NCBI GenBank assembly: GCA_964020085.1
Contig: OZ026604.1
Coordinates: 9,245,632 to 9,309,631 of the forward strand
DNA from: Micromussa lordhowensis
Lineage: Eukaryota > Cnidaria > Anthozoa > Scleractinia > Lobophylliidae
Length of the DNA: 64,000 nt
Reading direction: 5' to 3'
The translations under genes and the position numbers were made by a program. Position 1 is the stretch's first letter. The number at the start of each line of letters is the position of its first letter. Positions 42,101 to 52,975 of this stretch are shown piece by piece. Below the pieces are notes generated by a model. It was not told the origin of the DNA. It made no database searches and saw nothing but the letters and a program-made list of their open reading frames with translations.

Positions 42101-44080
42101 CATTCAATCACGGCACTGGTAATCGCATTAACACATCACACAAACGTACACCACTAACTGACCACAATTCACAAACAACTTTGCAAAACCCATTTACCAC
42201 TCCTCCCCAAGTACTTGACTTAGATACATACCCAACACCATTGTCTTGTCGCATGTCTCCTCCGAAAAGCTTCAGAAAATTGCTTCAACTGGCTGAAGAT
42301 GACTATGAGAATGTGCCATTGACCAACTCACCTTCTCCACCTACATGTAATACCAGTGACGTTGGCAATTCAAACTGGGAGTCATTCACATCTCATTTCA
42401 CTCAAGAATTTGAGTGGTTGAAGGCCGAGGTGGATGGCTTGAGAAATGAGGTGAAAAGCCTGAGAAGGACAGTGAGGGAACTAAAGGTAATAGAGTGTTA
42501 GAAGTCAGACTCGTCATAGTCTCATGTCAAACTTTGAGCAAGTCAGATGACTGGCAGTTTTAAACATAAAACTCCATTTGATTTCACATGAGTGAATGAA
42601 TAAATGAACAAAAGAATTTCACTTTAAACTGTATGGGAGTTTATAATTTAACATCAGAAAACGTAATGGGACATTATCTACCATTGGAGTTAATGACTGT
42701 ACCTTAGAGAAGTGCACTTCTTCTTGTTACTGTCCAAAATACTTGGGTTTTTTAATTTGCTAGTACTAGTACAACAAGCTTTAAACAGTTTGGGCCATGG
42801 CAAAAAGCAGGTCAGAGAATAAAAAAATAATGAAGTAATAGGCCTGATTCAAAGGAAATTAGACTTCCTGTCTTCATTTCCTGCATTCATTTCCTATGAC
42901 AGTAAATTATTATGCATGGTGATCCACATTTTTTCATTTTGGATGTCAATAAGTCTTGCATGTGGTTGCTGAAGACCCCTTTTTTCTCAAAGTCATAACC
43001 TTCACATGTAAAATACCTCTGGGATAGATGAGTTATGTGGGCTCTTTAACTCAAACTTCAATGACAAACTTATCAGTATTATGATCTGTCAGCATATATT
43101 AGCTTACATAAAATTTTTTTCTTTCAATTAGGCAAACCCAAGTTCTGTCCAAGGAAATGCTGGTCCATCTGCCACTCAGCCACAACAGACTCGAGAGGTA
43201 ATAAAAAATGACACTTCGTGCATGAGATATGAAGTACAGTTACTATAATTGCCCTAACTAATTTTTTTTCCCCTTGTACTTTAACTTTGGAAATATGTTA
43301 AGAAAATGTATCCCTTAGCTCCTGCAACAAGAGGCTGAGCTATGAGAAATAATATTATTATACTTTTAAGTCTCAGTTAAATGATATTTTGTCTTCTGCA
43401 GAACCAGTTGTATGAAATGATAAAAAACACAACAAAGCCCCTTGAGGGATTGAAAGCTTTACTTTATGAACTCTTCACACCCGACGAAGTAAGGCAGTCA
43501 TCCCTCAAGGGCAGGACAACAGTCACAGGAGGAGAAAGTGTTGGCCTTCAGAGAGAAAAGCTTGACCTTATCTACTGTAAGTTCTAGATTCATAATTAAA
43601 AACTGTGATAAAACAACTCTGACTGCCCTCCTTTAAAACAAAGTAATGTATTCAGTCCCTTTTTAGTAAAATGCCCCTACTTAGTAAGATGTACCAACTC
43701 CAATATAAAAGTCATTCTGGAGGGTGTGAATGGGGTTAACTGACTAGGACAAAGGGCTAGAAAATATTACTGGCTACTGACAAAACGAGGAAAAAATTAC
43801 CGACTAACGACAAAAAAAAATTAACTTAGATTTACCGACAAAGGTAGAAAATTTTAACTGACAAAGTAATGATTTAACAGTCCATGTGCACTTTGTTAAA
43901 ATTTATGTATGTTTCCAATGAATGCCCTTTTTCCTTTTGTCTGAGCTCACAATATATATTTTTATAATTTCAGATGTCATGGAATCCAGATATAAAATGG
44001 ACAGGCTCCCAGTAGACAACCTGATTCGAGGCCAACAGAGAAAGCTACGAGCCCAACAAAAAAAGACGAACAGCAGCTAA
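39188..44080 (+). CDS. BEN-domain protein of the CACTA element, 10 exons, 588 codons
   Basis: Exons: 39188-39356, 39642-39842, 39956-40018, 40570-40611, 40768-40812, 41291-41337, 41635-42486, 43132-43197, 43402-43576, 43974-44080. Phases join exactly. Exons 3-6 encode short Lys/Glu-rich charged pieces. Exon 7 is long, with Thr/His/Pro/Asn-rich repeats of about 24 residues (TPTQTTPLLNSS...) and a coiled coil (EFEWLKAEVDGLRNEVKSLR). Exons 9-10 encode a BEN domain: LKALLYELFTPDEVRQSSLKG, then LQREKLDLI, VMESRYKM and VDNLIRGQQRKLR. BEN domains bind DNA, often palindromes, so it may bind the subterminal GGAATTCC arrays. That function is inferred. Confidence 0.82.
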
Positions 44081-44844
44081 GTCTGCAGTTTGGAATTGCT
44101 CCTTAAGTATTGTTACAGTTACAAGATTTTATTAAAAAAATTATTTTTTAACCATAATTAACCCCTTCACTCCCAAAAGTGCTAATTTAAAATTGAGTTG
44201 AAATCTCACAGAAAATTTCAATTTGGAGAATCAACAAAAACAAATAGTTTAACATGAAAGTGCTCAACAGCAAATTCTTATGAATGTTCACCCACAAGAG
44301 TTTTATCCAAAGAAGTTCAACAACCATATAAAGTTAAGTCAAAGCCTGACTCTGGCAGTGAAAGGGTTAAAACTTAAATAACATTTGTTTTGTAAAATCA
44401 CTTAAAATTAAATGGTTCATTAAAGTGCATATGAAGAGAAATAAGTTTTCAATATTTTTACATATTGGGCACTAAAATTGTGCCAAAAATTATTTTGTTT
44501 CACGTGCACTTTAAAGACTGTTATTGCATTAAACATAATTCAAATAATTGTATTTTATGGAAAAGAATCAAAAGGTTTTATTCACACTTAATGTGTCCAA
44601 CCAAATATAATGCAGCTGTGTAACTGAGGATAATAATTTTTATTGTTATGAAGCTTTGAAGAAACGAAAAAGAAATTATATTCCATCCTCATTGATTACT
44701 ACCTGTTAATGTTAAGATAGAATACAAACTATTTTTATTAGATGTAAACTTGAGTTAAGTAATACAAATAAATTACATTGACTACTTGAATTTTGAGTTG
44801 TGAGTTCAGTGTAGTGTTAATTTAGTTACTTCAAATGTTTCCTT
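44081..44844. other. 3' flank of the BEN gene
   Basis: Non-coding, AT-rich. AATAAA-like words near 44764-44772 could end the transcript. No other gene. Confidence 0.45.
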
Positions 44845-45220
44845 AATTCCCAGTAATTCTTAAACATTCTCAGAAATTCCTAAAAATTCCCAGAAATTCC
44901 TAAAAATTCCTAGGAATTTCTGGGAAGTTTTTAGATTTACACTCTTATCCGGGAATTTCATTGGTGCTCTGAGTGGGAATTCCTAGGAATTCCTAGGAAT
45001 TCCAAGTCCTGTTGGATCTAAACTTGGAATTTCTGGGAATTTTTAGGTTTTAGAACACAAGTTGTTACTGTTTGGGAATTCCTAGGAATTCCTAGGAATT
45101 CCCGGTCCGAATTTACCGTGAAAATTCACACCTGTTATTCCTAGGAATTCCTAGGAATTCCTAGGAAAAAAAACCTAGGAATTCCTAGGACAATCCTAGG
45201 AATTCCTAGGAATTCCAAAA
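44845..45220. repeat. Right subterminal repeat array of the CACTA element
   Basis: Dense copies of GGAATTCCTAGGAATTCC plus degenerate AATTCCTAAAAATTCCCAG, matching the left array in inverted and direct orientation. Confidence 0.88.
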
Positions 45221-45237
45221 TCTATTTCGCAAGGGGA

Positions 45238-46542
45238 TGATTCTCGAGGAAGACAAGAAATTTTTATGTGTCTAGGTGCTCTATTATATGAGCAATTTTT
45301 TGCCGATTCGCGAATGGAGGTGCCAAGGTATTGATGAAGTCTTACTAAATGGAGATCATTGTTTTCTCAGCAGTGAATTGTTAGACAAAAATGCTTCTAT
45401 TCGAAGTAAACTGCCGACTACAGCTTGCTGGTCTCGGGAGATAACAGAGGAAAATTTGACGCAAACCTGCTTTATGTCGAAAGCGAAAGCGACTTCGGTG
45501 CCACAGCTGGGAAATCATTCACAGTATTCTTCGCACGTGGGGGCGTTGAATTTGATCGATGAGTCAAATTCTCTGCCCGTTGAGGCAAATAATTCAACCA
45601 TTAAGTTACATTTGCCCGTTGAGGCGAAAGAAAAGATTGTAATGATCGATGGGTCAAAATCTCTGCCCGTTGAGGCAAATAATTCAACCATCGAGTTACA
45701 TTTGCCCGTTGAGGCGAAAGAAAAAGATTGTAATGATCGATGAGTCAAAATCTCTGCCCGTTGAGGCAAATAATTCAACCATCGAGTTACATTTGCCCGT
45801 TGAGGCGAAAGAAAAGATTGCAATTATCGATGAGTCAAAACCTCTGCCCGTTGAGGCAAATGATTCAACCATCGAGTTACATTTGGCCATTGAGGCGAAA
45901 GAAAAGCTTTCAGAGTACATTGAGTCGAAATCTCTGCCCGTTGAGGTAAAAGGAAACTTTGCCATGGTAAATTCAAAATATGGATCGCTCGTTGAAGGTA
46001 ACCATTCATTTCCAAACTCGTGCTTTGAGACAAATTCTTAGTCGATTTCATCCGTGAAGAGCATTCATTCGACCCTTCAGTCGAATTCTTTTTCGACCTT
46101 TAAATCCAAAGAAAACTTCTCGAGCACAACATTAAATTATCGTTTGCTCAACAATGTTGAACATTCCTCAAAATGTTTCGGACCTACTGAAAGGCGGTTT
46201 GCAAGTTATGAAGAACAACTTGATTGTAATATTTACAGCAAAACTATGAAAAGCGCCCACAAGGGTTAATCAATGCGAATGACACTCTAAATCCTTGCCT
46301 GTCCTTATGTTATGCATTGATAAGTACTTTCACGACTTACAAGCAGGCAATTGTCATTTTTTAGAAATATTATTTTGACTATTTTAACCGAATCAAATGG
46401 TTCATTTTATACTTTTGATCCTCATGCTAGAAACCATGATAGTATGCCAAATTCTAATGGCACAGCAACTGTATTAAAATTTGGAGATTTGGGTGAACTT
46501 AGAACATTCTTATGTTCTTTAGCAAATGGACTGAAATGTTAA
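45238..46542 (+). pseudogene. C76-peptidase-like gene, 3' piece with five 90-bp repeats
   Basis: Continues the frame from 31659 (DSRGRQEIFMCLGALLYEQF), shifts frame near 45305, then reads WRCQGIDEVLLNGDHCF as in C76-type domains. A repeat region of 30-residue units (IDESKSLPVEANNSTIELHL...) follows, with a one-base insertion at about 45720. After an intron-like gap, 46366-46542 reads FYTFDPHARNHDSMPNSNGT and VLKFGDLGELRTFLCSLANG, the second half of the same domain including Asp-Pro-His. In C76 peptidases Cys, Asp and His are catalytic. The gene is broken by the CACTA insertion and frameshifts. It could be a host gene or a mobile-element accessory gene. Confidence 0.5.
45554..46005. repeat. 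Five tandem 90-bp coding repeats
   Basis: Starts at 45554, 45644, 45735, 45825 and about 45915. Each unit has two CTGCCCGTTGAGG-type half-units. The 91-bp second period causes the frame shift at about 45720. Confidence 0.88.
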
Positions 46543-47239
46543 AAAAGTTATGGTTAAATTGTCAGCAAACGTCGGCATTATAAAGGGGGAAATCGGAAAA
46601 ACTAAGTCACCCCACACTTACAACAGCCCTCCCCCCCGTGCAACCTATTTAAACACTCACCCGAATTATGCCGTTCATTTCAAAACGTAAAACAAGTAAT
46701 TCCTTCATTAAAGTCTGAAGCTAGCACCCACTTTCACGTTGAAATTACTAGTATAATAGTGATATTTCAATTTACTAATGGTGAATTTTGAGACCCAATA
46801 GAAGTTAAAGGTCAAATGCAACGAAATTTGGCCTAGTTTGATTATAAGTTAAAATAAAAGATACTAATCCAAATAATCATAATCCAAAGTTTTACATGAT
46901 TTAATCAAAAACCTGCCGAGATATTCGACCTTGAAAACAGCTATTTTTCTTCGCTTCACAAACGGAACAGTTCGTGGAAAGTTCGGAAAATTGTCGGAAC
47001 TGGATTTTGTGACGTCATAATTGGTGAGCTCCCCGTTCAGAACAACAAAGTATTAGGGCGAATATGAGTGTTTTGTGGAGCTTAATTGTAGCAATCATTC
47101 AAAAATCTGTGGTTACATCCCTTGAAAGGACGAGAAGCGGTGTAAGGAATTGATCACTTTGATAAAAGGAGGAAACTATTGACACAAGAACGGATTTTAA
47201 CCGACTGTTTCATCTAGTTTCATCTCTTCGCGCTACTAG
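46543..47239. other. Non-coding stretch
   Basis: No gene supported. GTGACGTCATAATTGG (CRE-like) near 47010 recurs as ATGACGTCACAAAACC at 50162; both lie in similar GC-poor settings and near GCAACGAAATTTGG words, so the two places may share a repeat. Confidence 0.4.
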
Positions 47240-47422
47240 CTAACATTTCAGCAGAGACCTCTTGAAGCGGTATCTTTCGCAATCGCTAAGCAGGGTTTCG
47301 ATTTCAAGCCCAAAAGCCTTCGAAGCTGTACCATATGCCGTAAAACCAAGCATTGACGACGAACATCCTCGAAACAAACACTCTACCTGTACCAACACGG
47401 AATGCATTTGTTCGGCAGCCAT
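47240..47422 (-). CDS. Possible first exon (MAAEQ...), 60 codons
   Basis: Minus-strand frame starting ATGGCTGCCGAACAAATGCA, a strong start context, with three Cys and no domain. A GC-richer stretch surrounds the start (47430-47475), as at cnidarian promoters. No downstream exon identified. Low confidence. Confidence 0.25.
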   Translation of the reverse strand: MAAEQMHSVLVQVECLFRGCSSSMLGFTAYGTASKAFGLEIETLLSDCERYRFKRSLLKC

Positions 47423-47516
47423 ATTGTCAAGAGCAGAAAGCGAGGTAAAGCCCCGGGGTAAAGTCGCGGTTTATAAAACCATTTCGTGTTTTATTATATC
47501 AAGTTTAACATTTTAG

Positions 47517-48010
47517 ATTCACAATCTCATTTTCTTAACTTAGCCTAGTTGAAATAAAAAAAGGAAATAGAAAAGTGTCATTTGCGATCGTGGTTTAAAT
47601 GAGCTTAATTAAGAGTTAATTCTTTGAAAATGCCGGCTAAATAAATGGCAAATTGTATGGTTATTCAAAGCGGATAAGTCTCAAAGGGATTCTATTGTTT
47701 CTGCTATTGTTAAGCTGAACAAAGAGCTGTATGCATAATAAATGTATGGGGTTATGCGGAAATCTTGCCTTAATTTGTATTTCATTTCATTACTGATAGG
47801 CCTAAACCAAGAACATACTATGACAATATTCTCTTACCTCTCACTTGCAACCCTTAGTAATACTTTGGTGAGTGAAGACAAGGCATTTCACCCGGAATAC
47901 CTTAGTCAAGGCCGTAGCTAGTGTAAGGCAAACCGAGCCACTTGCCTCAGTCAATAAAATCCCATTGGTTAAAAAGTTGACAGTTTGACAGCTGAACGTT
48001 GAACTGTTGA
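47517..48010. other. Non-coding stretch
   Basis: Nothing recognised. Confidence 0.4.
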
Positions 48011-48119
48011 CAGCTTGCATAAATTAAAATTTTATCCGTCCATACTCTTATTGATGATAAAAATGAGCCAATCAGCGCACAAGAAATTAGACAGTTATTG
48101 TAAAAACACTGCTAATCAT

Positions 48120-48245
48120 CTAGGCAGAGAATTTTACTGTGGACATTGCCTCAGTCATATTTTTTTTGTCTGGCTGTCGCCCTGTAGAGAGAATTTTACT
48201 GTGGACATGCCTCAATCATTTTTTTCTCCTGGCTATCACCCTGTA
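48120..48245. repeat. Tandem duplication, about 62-bp unit
   Basis: AGAGAATTTTACTGTGGACA...CCTCA.TCATTTTTT...CTGGCT.TC.CCCTGTA occurs twice in succession. Confidence 0.85.
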
Positions 48246-48994
48246 AGTAATGCTATAATGTTGTGTAAATTTTCATTGTTCATCAGCTTGTTGATAAATC
48301 AACTTTTTGCTGGATAGAAGGATTGAATGCAAAAATCTCAAGCCTTCTTGCATGATATAAATGGTACTTCCTAATGAGGACTGATAATACCACAATTCTC
48401 ATCTTTTTACAATGCAAAAAGACAGACAACAAGCATCCACAGCACTTTCACATGGGATTTCCTCTACTAGGTGTTTGCAATAAATTAATAAAGGTCACTA
48501 ACCTCTTATTAAATCCTAAAAGGGCTTTTTATTTGTCTTTGAGCATGTCTAGTTGAAACTGAAGAAGTTCCTTATCTGCTCTTGTATGAAACATGTTGAG
48601 GTTGGTGTGCCATGACCCTTCAGGTGTCAATGGGTTAATTCTCATCTGTTCTGTCAGAATATTTTTTGTTTTGAACATCTCTCATGTTTCTAATAAATTA
48701 TTGAGGCCAGAGTGCTTACTTGGAAACCAAAACCAGGATCTTTACATTCAGTACATGTACTGTACGTCATATAATTTATAAATTATAGTTTGATGTTTAG
48801 CTGATGTGGTGAGAATAGCCGTAGGAAGCTACATGTTGTACAATACTTCAGTAAGCAAGTAAGTTATTTATCAAATTAAAAACATGAACATATTTTAAAT
48901 GGGCAGGTAAGCGCTTGTAAATGCAGGGAATAGTATAGCAAAGGATGAATAAAAGCAATTTACGTATATAATCCTACAGTACTGGTCTGCCATT

Positions 48995-49320
48995 GTGGGA
49001 GATGGCCTTGTGGTTAGTGCACTCAACTTGGGAGTGAACGGTTTGGGTTCAGGCCCTAGCTGGGGACATTGTGCTGTCTTCTTGGGCAAGCCACTTTACT
49101 CTCACAGTACCTCCCTCCACCCAGGTGTATGAATGGGTAGTGGCAAATTCAATGCTGGAGGGTAACCCTGCGATGGACTAGCATCCCATTCAGGGGTGAG
49201 TAGAAATACTCCTGGTCGCTTCATGCTACCAAAATCGGGATAAGCTCCGGCCCGATGAGCCACTCGGTGCGTATGTAGACTTTTTACCGTTCTACTGGTC
49301 ATGAGAGTGTTTCTCACAAA
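48995..49320 (+). repeat. tRNA-derived SINE
   Basis: GATGGCCTTGTGGTTAGTGC (A box), then GGTTTGGGTTCAGGCCCTAG (B box), followed by the common SINE body TCTTGGGCAAGCCACTTTAC and CCTCCACCCAGGTGTATGAA. This body type is abundant in cnidarian genomes. Confidence 0.75.
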
Positions 49321-49717
49321 TCATACTTACCACAGTTATCAGGTTTAAAAATTCTCTGACTTATCCCTGACTGACTAAATAATCACAAATTAAAATGTCG
49401 GATGCAGTAGCAGCCTCCAGCCTCTCCTAACAGCCATAATCTCCACCCATTTATGACTGATACGTTTTCAACAAATTTACTTATTTGTTGAGGAAATAAT
49501 CTTTGAGATTCAGGATTCTGGATTCAGGCAATGTTTTAATTTTATCTGATTTTCCTTCCAAATGTCAATTCCCTGACACAAAATAAAATTCCGATCCCTA
49601 ATCTTGATGAACTTTTCCCTAAACAGTTTCTGACCTGTGAAAACCCTGCAACCCATAGCAAAAAAAAAACGAAAAAAAGGACTACATGTCATGTAAAACG
49701 ACAAAAAAAAGATGAGC

Positions 49718-49999
49718 TTAAACGTTAAACCTTCGCCCAAAACAACTATCGGTAAGGGCTTTCATACTGAAAGAAAGACAATTGTAAACATCATCTTTTG
49801 CAAAATAACACAAGGCAAAGACTCGAACATGAACTTTATTAATAATCTTTGAACAGCAGTTTTCAACATATTCAGAAAGGCTCACCAATCCATGTGATCG
49901 ATTCTTTCGTCTAGTTGTTGATATCCTGATGCCATCTTGTTTACTCGACGAGTCTGATTCACTCAAGTTTATATGGCCTGAATCGTTGCCTGATTCCAA
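49718..49999 (-). CDS. Possible small gene (unknown)
   Basis: Minus-strand frame from ATG 49999, Ser/Asp-rich then TTRRKNRSHGL. A donor (GTGAGC) after GLY codon 'GGATTG' and an acceptor CTTTCAG near 49765 would splice out the middle and give a 42-codon product instead of 93. Either form is unrecognised. Confidence 0.25.
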   Translation of the reverse strand: MESGNDSGHINLSESDSSSKQDGIRISTTRRKNRSHGLVSLSEYVENCCSKIINKVHVRVFALCYFAKDDVYNCLSFSMKALTDSCFGRRFNV

Positions 50000-50954
50000 T
50001 GGTTCGAACTTACACGGCTGTAATGGTCATTTCCAAATAAGACATCAGGGTCTTGATCTATTTTATACATCGGCTAGCCAATAAACGCCAGGAAATCCTT
50101 GAAACAAACTCGGTAATTCCAAGGGAATTATCTATTTGGTCGCGAAAATGAGCTCGCCAAATATGACGTCACAAAACCTATAATTTCGTTTCCACTCCAA
50201 GCGCGGCCATTTCTGGTTCGTTTTCGTGAAGCTCTCGGAAATCGTCGGATTTTCGTGTCTTGGGCGCTACAATTCGCACAAAACTTATTTTTAAGAGTTG
50301 ATTCTGCTTCCTGTTGATACAACTGACTTTTTCACGAAGGTTTTTCGAGAAAAGAAAAATTGTCCAAATTTCGTTGCATTTGACCTTTAAATTAAAATTC
50401 CCAAGCATGCCCCCCCCAAAAGCAAAGTGCCCCACCCACCCTCCCCCCGCAATTCCAAAACTTGCTGCGTGGTCCCTGATATACAAAAAGATGGGGCTAA
50501 GCTAGCTACTTATGTTGATTATAATTATATTTGTTCAAAGGGTTACCCAGTGCTGGTGCTAACTATTAGGATCCAACAATTTAACTTCAATTATTTTCGA
50601 TTTTCCATGGAATCATTAGTTATTGTTTGAATTGTTTACTCAGTGGGATTTTTTCCATCATTTTACAATCTTAGATATACTTCTCCATTGAAATTATGAA
50701 AATCCCGAATTTCCACCTCAGCAAACGTTGTGATCCTGCGGTAGTGCAAAATCTTCACATAGAAAAACGTTTAAAATTTACCAACAGCGTATTTATCGTA
50801 TTGCTGTAATATATGTAACACTGTTTCTTGTTGGAATATATTCAGTCAATCCTATCAATAGAACTATCGTTTTCATGTCACATTATTTTGATTCAAAGTA
50901 CATTTAAGGTGTTAAAGATTCCTAAGAAACAGAACAGGTTAATGTTCTACTTAC
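50000..50954. other. Non-coding stretch
   Basis: No exon found. C-rich tract at 50408-50455; GTGACGTCA-like at 50163. Confidence 0.4.
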
Positions 50955-52486
50955 AGTACTTCCAGCTTAGTACAATGATCAAAAATCCCCGCTGATAAGT
51001 TCTGCAATTGGTTGTAGGATAAGTCTCTACAAGAGTAATATAACACATAGAAACAACTACATTAATTTATAAATTCTTTCGAGATCAAGCTCCTTCAGTG
51101 AATAACTATGACCCGCAAGAGCCAATAAATGTCATGGATTTAGTCCCTTCAAACTCTCCTCCACACTCCCCGTCCGATTCCCTGAAATACAACCTAGGCT
51201 ATTAAAATAGTTTATACAGTCAGGAACCTAGAGAACTCAGTTCTTGAGATCTAAAATTTCTAGAAGAGTAGGTGTTTCCAACTGGCATTGTGCACATAAT
51301 TGGCAGTATCCAGCCTTGTGTGGAGTACGCTGGCTGGTCCCGGCTGTCTTTCTCCAATATGGGGAAGCTCTCCCCTAGATCGGTCAACAAGAGCAGGACT
51401 GTTAGTCAACAATGATCTTTTCAGTGGTTATGTTGCGCCAGAGGAGGTGCCATTTATAAGAACAAAAAAAAAGGCGGTGTCAATTCCAAGCTCACACTTA
51501 CACATCCACCCCTCTCCCCTCCACCTTCCGGCGTTTGACGGGCATTCGACAGGTAGTAGGTCCCACCATGGGGAATTTACTTGCAAAAGGCTGCCTAGGG
51601 GTGAGGCATTTCACAATATAAAACCTTACGTAAAGTATGTAGATGTAAGTTCTTTTTCTGAGATTTAGCCCTTTGGAAACTAGCTCGTGCCCCACAACGA
51701 CCCCCCAAAAATTAATCGTCACTGCATTTCAAAAACCATTGTTCTCCACCTGCACTGTACAAAAAACTACAGTCTCCCTTTCAACTGTCTCTCGCTAGCC
51801 CAGGGAGGTAATTCTGCTCAGTAGCCCGAGAGTCACTTCTGCTAGTAAGCGAGGGGATTCACTACTGCTCGCTAGCCTAGGGAGTCACTGCTGCCCGTGC
51901 TGCTTTCCCAGGGAGTCACTGACTACAGTATCACTTACAGATACGTCACTTTGGGAGTACCGCTAAAACTTCCTTTCGGCAAATACTTCAACTGATTGTT
52001 ATTCAACTTCCTGCAAAACAAATTACGGTCAAAGTTAATTTTACTGATTCTACGCTTTTTTTTAAGTCCTAATGTATCTCCAAAAGTATTTATTCAAATG
52101 GAACTTGTGTGGTATTTAAAGCGGGAAAAATTCGTCTCCTTTAGTGATAATCACATGTCTATCGGGATGTGAAATCCCTCCTTAATGACGCCACATTTGC
52201 ATGTCAGCAATGCCAGAGCCATACAAGACGTGAGGAAAGAGGGCTCGTACTTTTTGCAATTTTTTGTTATCGTAGTGAAGCCAAATTATAAATGATGTTG
52301 CTGAATACTCTCGTCCTGAAATAAATCAGGTTGTTTATTATTTGTTAAATTAGACTGTCGATGGAAATACTTACAGCCTTTTAGTCTTTGCGGGAAAATG
52401 CTTTGGAATAGACTTCAGATTTTTTCCTTCACAAGAGACCCGTACACGATAGTACTTACATGTACATGTACATTTATGCGGGCAAG
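50955..52486 (-). CDS. Leucine-rich-repeat host gene, three exons (partial)
   Basis: Minus-strand exons 52486-52375 (112 bp), 52010-51939 (72 bp) and 51026-50955 (72 bp). All are in the same phase with GTAAG donors and AG acceptors. The first encodes a Cys-rich LRR cap (CPHKCTC...VSCEGKNLKSIPKHFPAKTK). The others encode one LRR each: LKLNNNQLKYLPKGSFSG and LDLSYNQLQNLSAGIFDHC. One-repeat-per-72-bp-exon is the gene structure of LRR-type G-protein-coupled (glycoprotein-hormone/relaxin-like) receptors and relatives. Further exons on the left are not found. An upstream 54-bp exon with matching phase may lie at 55999-56052. Confidence 0.75.
51027..51938. other. Intron of the LRR gene
   Basis: Contains diverged GCTAGCCCAGGGAGTCACT repeats (51795-51930). 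ORFs here show no domain. Confidence 0.45.
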
Positions 52487-52709
52487 CTGTTGAAAAGTTT
52501 AAACATCAAGAAAAATTCATCAGTGTACGCCTTAAATATAAAAATAATGATCCTGAATCTACTGACTGATGTGTCTGCAAACTGTTATCTAGCTAAAGGA
52601 ACTTCAAGACCCGTCTTTTTTAAGGTACACAATATGTAATGCCTGATAACACAGGGATAGATTTATAAATATCAACTCTGTCTCAACAGACCCATTTTGT
52701 AAATGCAGT

Positions 52710-52975
52710 ATGTAGAGGCAGCGTGGTCGGTGGTTAGGTCGCTGGACTTGAAATCCGAAGGTCGCGGGTTCAAGTCCCGTTCTGACCACCAGCTGATGTT
52801 GTTCTCGGTAGTCCCGGGTTCAACTCCTCGATCACGCTTGTAAATAGCCAACTTGGCCGCTTTATGCTAGTTCGGATTCTTAGCAACGTTTGTTTTATTT
52901 ACATTGTATTTGTTTCATCATTTGGTTCCGTTGGTCCTGAAAAACCCCTTGGGGGAGTGGTCAGCTAAAATATTT
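52710..52975 (+). repeat. tRNA-derived SINE
   Basis: GTGGTCGGTGGTTAGGTCGC (A box) and GCGGGTTCAAGTCCCGTTCT (B box), then a body ending GGTCCTGAAAAACCCCTTGG and AAATATTTTATTT. Not a functional tRNA: it continues into SINE body. Confidence 0.78.

Larger units (their letters stand above)
31660..45235. mobile_element. CACTA/EnSpm-type DNA transposon, 13.6 kb, two divergent genes
   Basis: The ends are inverted: CCCTTGCGAA at 31660 and TTCGCAAGGG ending at 45235. Under both ends lie arrays of the palindrome-like word GGAATTCCTAGGAATTCC, the subterminal repeats typical of CACTA elements. Contents: tnp2-type transposase on minus (38961-32477) and BEN-domain protein on plus (39188-44080), sharing a 226-bp divergent promoter region. 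Both genes have intact frames over all exons. The two-gene layout recalls plant En/Spm, where a transposase and a subterminal-repeat-binding protein come from one element. Confidence 0.88.

Noticed and set aside
41605..42501. Single-exon 298-codon gene
   Set aside because: This is exon 7 of the BEN gene extended into introns; splice sites and phases on both sides are consistent.
45515..46051. Minus-strand ORFs across the 90-bp repeats
   Set aside because: Shadows: a 90-bp period stays open in several frames; only the plus-strand frame links to the peptidase-like domain.
52715..52790. Functional tRNA gene
   Set aside because: It has good A and B boxes, but runs on into a SINE body and lacks a clean terminator after the acceptor stem.
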